Shown: positions 13,278 through 15,276 of the stretch, piece after piece | Numbering within the stretch: position 1 is the first letter of the stretch | Layout of the letters: every line of letters begins with the position of its first letter | From: Ochromonadaceae sp. CCMP2298 | Lineage: Eukaryota > Sar > Synurophyceae > Ochromonadales > Ochromonadaceae | Direction of reading: 5' to 3' | Assembly: GCA_026770595.1 (NCBI GenBank) | Contig: MU634134.1 | Coordinates: forward strand, 1-15,276 | DNA: 15,276 bases | The notes under the pieces: model-generated | The model's input: only the letters and a program-made list of their open reading frames with translations | The model's database searches: none | Told to the model about the DNA's origin: nothing | Program-made: the position numbers and the translations under genes

Positions 13278-13662
13278 AATGCTTTTGTTTGGCCAGCGAC
13301 GCTACTCCCTTGGCCCGGCTATCCAACTGTCCTCACACTGGAGTGAGGAGGTGCTGAACACTGAGGAGTGAGCTGAACACTGAGGGGGTGGGAGAGCCTC
13401 GATTGCTTTCATAGAGTGCTTCGATGATGATGTGTGAGTTCACCATTAAGGTACATGTAACTTAGGGGAAAAAGGCAGGGGTCCCCGTATATATAGGGAC
13501 CCTTGAAAAGGGACCTTCCCATTTTCCAGACATTTTCCAGCAGGGCCCAAAGAGGAAGTTTTATGGCAGGGTTCTTCCAGTCTTCACACCCCCACTTCTA
13601 ACAGTATTTCAGCGTCAACAGTCCAATCGCAGCATTTCCACTCTCCCAATCCACCTGCAGCG
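13278..13662. promoter_or_regulatory. Divergent promoter region, poly(A) polymerase / DMAP1
   Basis: This 385-nt region lies between divergent start codons. A TATATATA box (13488-13495) sits 168 nt upstream of the DMAP1 ATG and is enclosed by inverted 7-mers GGGTCCC (13479-13485) and GGGACCC (13496-13502). A third GGGACC is at about 13509. GCTGAACACTGAGG occurs twice (13353-13366 and 13372-13385). Function is inferred from position. Confidence 0.5.
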
Positions 13663-15276
13663 ATGTCGGACGTCGCGGACATGCTGGGTCTGGCAAAGGG
13701 CCCGGCGCCGGCCACTGCCTCCGAAGAGGCCGTGAAGATAATGGGCGACATTAAACCCAAGCCAACTGGGAAGTTCAAGAAGCCCAAAGGCATGTCGAGG
13801 GAGGTCTTTGACCTCCTAGGTAAGGACGGACTTCTGTCCTCCATCCAGGGCAACCTCACCGCGCCCAACTTCAAGAACAAGCGGGCGAACGCTCTTAAGG
13901 GCAAGTGGGTCTGGGCGCCCATCGCCTCCACCGCCCGCACGCACAACGCGTCCTGCTTTATGCACTGGTCTAAGGCAGACAGCCATGGCGACCACCCCTA
14001 TGCGAAGTTCAACGTGCGGCTGGAGGGGTTCGAGTACTCACAGGAAGAGTACACTGCCCACCTGGGCGACGCTGAGTGGACCCGGGAGGAGACAGATAAG
14101 CTAGTCGAGGCCGCGCACCGCTACGACCTTCGCTGGGCCGTGGTGGCGGACAGGGTGGGGGGAAGGGCAGTGGAGGAATTGCAGGCGCGCTACTTCTCAG
14201 TCAGGGCTAAGCTTGCCGCCACGCGCACGGGACAGGGACAGGGGACAGGGGTAGGCGCGGCTCTGAGCTCTGAGCTCGCTGGCGCCTCCGTGGGTGCGAG
14301 TGTCGGGGCGGGTGCCAGTGCCACTTCCAGTGCTAGCTCAAGTGCCAGTGCAGGTCCCCTGGGAACGGCGGACCCCAGCGGTTTCAACCTGGCTATGGAG
14401 CGGAAGAGGCGAAGGCAGCAAGACATGCTGTTCACGAAGTACGTCCTTTTCAAAAACCCCGCTACTGTCAAACCCATCTTGCCTATGCCCCCTATGTCCC
14501 TTTTGTGCCCTCTGTCCCCTCTGTGTCCTCTGTCCCGTTGGTCTCGCATTGGTTGTCACCCTCTCCTTGTTCTTCCTGTCTTGTCCTTCCACACCCACTC
14601 ACTCACTCTCCCATTGCCTTTGTACCCCCTCTTTTAGGACGAAGGAGGATGAGGAGGAGGAGCTGGGTCTGCGGGAGGAGCTCCGGGCCATAGACGCCGC
14701 CCTGAAAAAGAACAAAAAGGTACCACGGAGTGTAGGGGAAGAGGGTAGAGGGGGAGAAGGTGGAGAGGGAGAGGGCTGCGTTGAGAGAGAGGGAAGATGT
14801 AGAGAGGGTAGAGAGGGATGGGAGAGGATAGAAAGCAGGCAGTGTTCGGAGCAATATAGCTCGATTGTGCCCTTCACGTTTTAATTCCCCGCAACATGGC
14901 ACTAACTCGCTCTCCACTTCCCCTCGTTCTCCCATTATTCCCCTTTGTTCCCCTCCTTGTTTTTCCCTCCTTCCCCGCAGCAAAAATTGGCCCAGACTGC
15001 CCCTGTCAAGTCAGAGGCAAAGCCAGCCCCCCTGCCCGTCAGCGCCGCCGCCCTGGGCAAAACCATCTTGGGAATAGTCCCCACAGGCAAGCCCATGTCT
15101 GTTCTCGTACCCTGTTTATGTCTTGAATTTCTTTTTTAATCTCTTTCCCTCTTCCATATCCATATCCATATCCATATCCATATCCATATCCATATCCATA
15201 TCCATATCCATATCCCATATCCATATCCATATCCATATCCATATCCATATCCATATCCATATCCATATCCATATCC
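13663..15276 (+). CDS. DMAP1: DMAP1/SWC4 chromatin-complex subunit, 5' part
   Basis: Exons seen: 13663-14438, 14638-14719 and one starting at 14981. DMAP1/SWC4 is a shared subunit of the NuA4/TIP60 acetyltransferase and SWR1 H2A.Z-exchange complexes. Residues 38-49 (FKKPKGMSREVF) match family FKRPEGMHREVY, KWVWAPIASTAR matches KWMPFTNPAR, and FMHWSKA...HPYAKFN matches FFHWRRA...YPFARFN. Residues about 138-188 form the SANT domain (EWTREETDKLVEAAHRYDLR, then EELQARYFSVRAKLAATR). A Gly/Ala/Ser insertion (about 190-235) precedes MERKRRRQQDMLFTK, which joins in frame to the acidic TKEDEEEELGLREEL. The open frame of exon 3 ends at TAA 15137-15139, but its last residues look intronic and the family normally continues about 130 residues more. 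A donor near 15085-15110 (perhaps a GC donor at AG|GCAAGC) and further exons beyond the window are likely. Confidence 0.88.
15154..15276. repeat. CCATAT hexamer array at the right edge
   Basis: About 20 copies of CCATAT run uninterrupted to the window end, with one extra C near 15214. The array probably lies in a DMAP1 intron, like the microsatellites in other introns here. Confidence 0.9.

Noticed and set aside
15039-15272. Minus-strand ORF encoding Met-Asp and Gly-Tyr dipeptide repeats
   Set aside because: It is a product of the CCATAT array and lies opposite a DMAP1 exon.
15154-15276. Telomere-like array
   Set aside because: CCATAT is not a known telomere unit, and the array appears to lie inside a gene at an arbitrary window edge.

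Overview
This window comes from the nuclear genome of an intron-rich eukaryote, most likely a unicellular one. Coding exons are joined by short GT-AG introns of about 60 to 300 nt. Proteins end at TAG or TAA within the standard code, and the genes are typical eukaryotic ones: an ENTH domain, canonical poly(A) polymerase, DNAJC9 and DMAP1/SWC4. Introns and in-frame protein insertions are full of simple repeats. I cannot fix the species. An intron-rich free-living protist (for example a Kipferlia-like fornicate) is only a guess.

Layout, left to right: (1) the 5' end of an epsin-type ENTH gene on the minus strand (118-382, running off the left edge); (2) a 1.3 kb divergent intergenic region holding two related foldback (MITE-like) elements, 683-1127 and 1163-1498, the second flanked by a 6-bp target duplication; (3) a nine-exon gene on the plus strand for a type II membrane, exostosin-like glycosyltransferase (1661-5346, 710 aa); (4) a convergent intergenic region with a 12-nt tandem repeat; (5) a three-exon minus-strand gene (5868-6800, 251 aa) joining a CxxC/CxxC zinc ribbon to a probable GNAT acetyltransferase domain; (6) a two-exon DNAJC9 gene on the plus strand (7045-8122, 258 aa); (7) a ten-exon canonical poly(A) polymerase gene on the minus strand (8622-13277, 1001 aa) with large low-complexity insertions and tail; (8) the start of a DMAP1/SWC4 gene on the plus strand (13663 to the right edge).

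The six genes alternate strand strictly, so they form three divergent pairs (spacings about 1278, 244 and 385 bp) and two convergent pairs. The genes do not form one pathway. DNAJC9 (histone H3-H4 co-chaperone) and DMAP1 (NuA4/SWR1 subunit) are both chromatin factors, and poly(A) polymerase finishes mRNAs. The ENTH protein and the glycosyltransferase belong to the endomembrane system.

All exon joins were worked out by hand from splice consensus, frame continuity and family similarity. No prokaryotic accessory or defence system is present. The most unusual signals are the two related foldback elements, two introns of the poly(A) polymerase gene that resemble each other, the zinc-ribbon/GNAT fusion, and the heavy in-frame low-complexity insertions.
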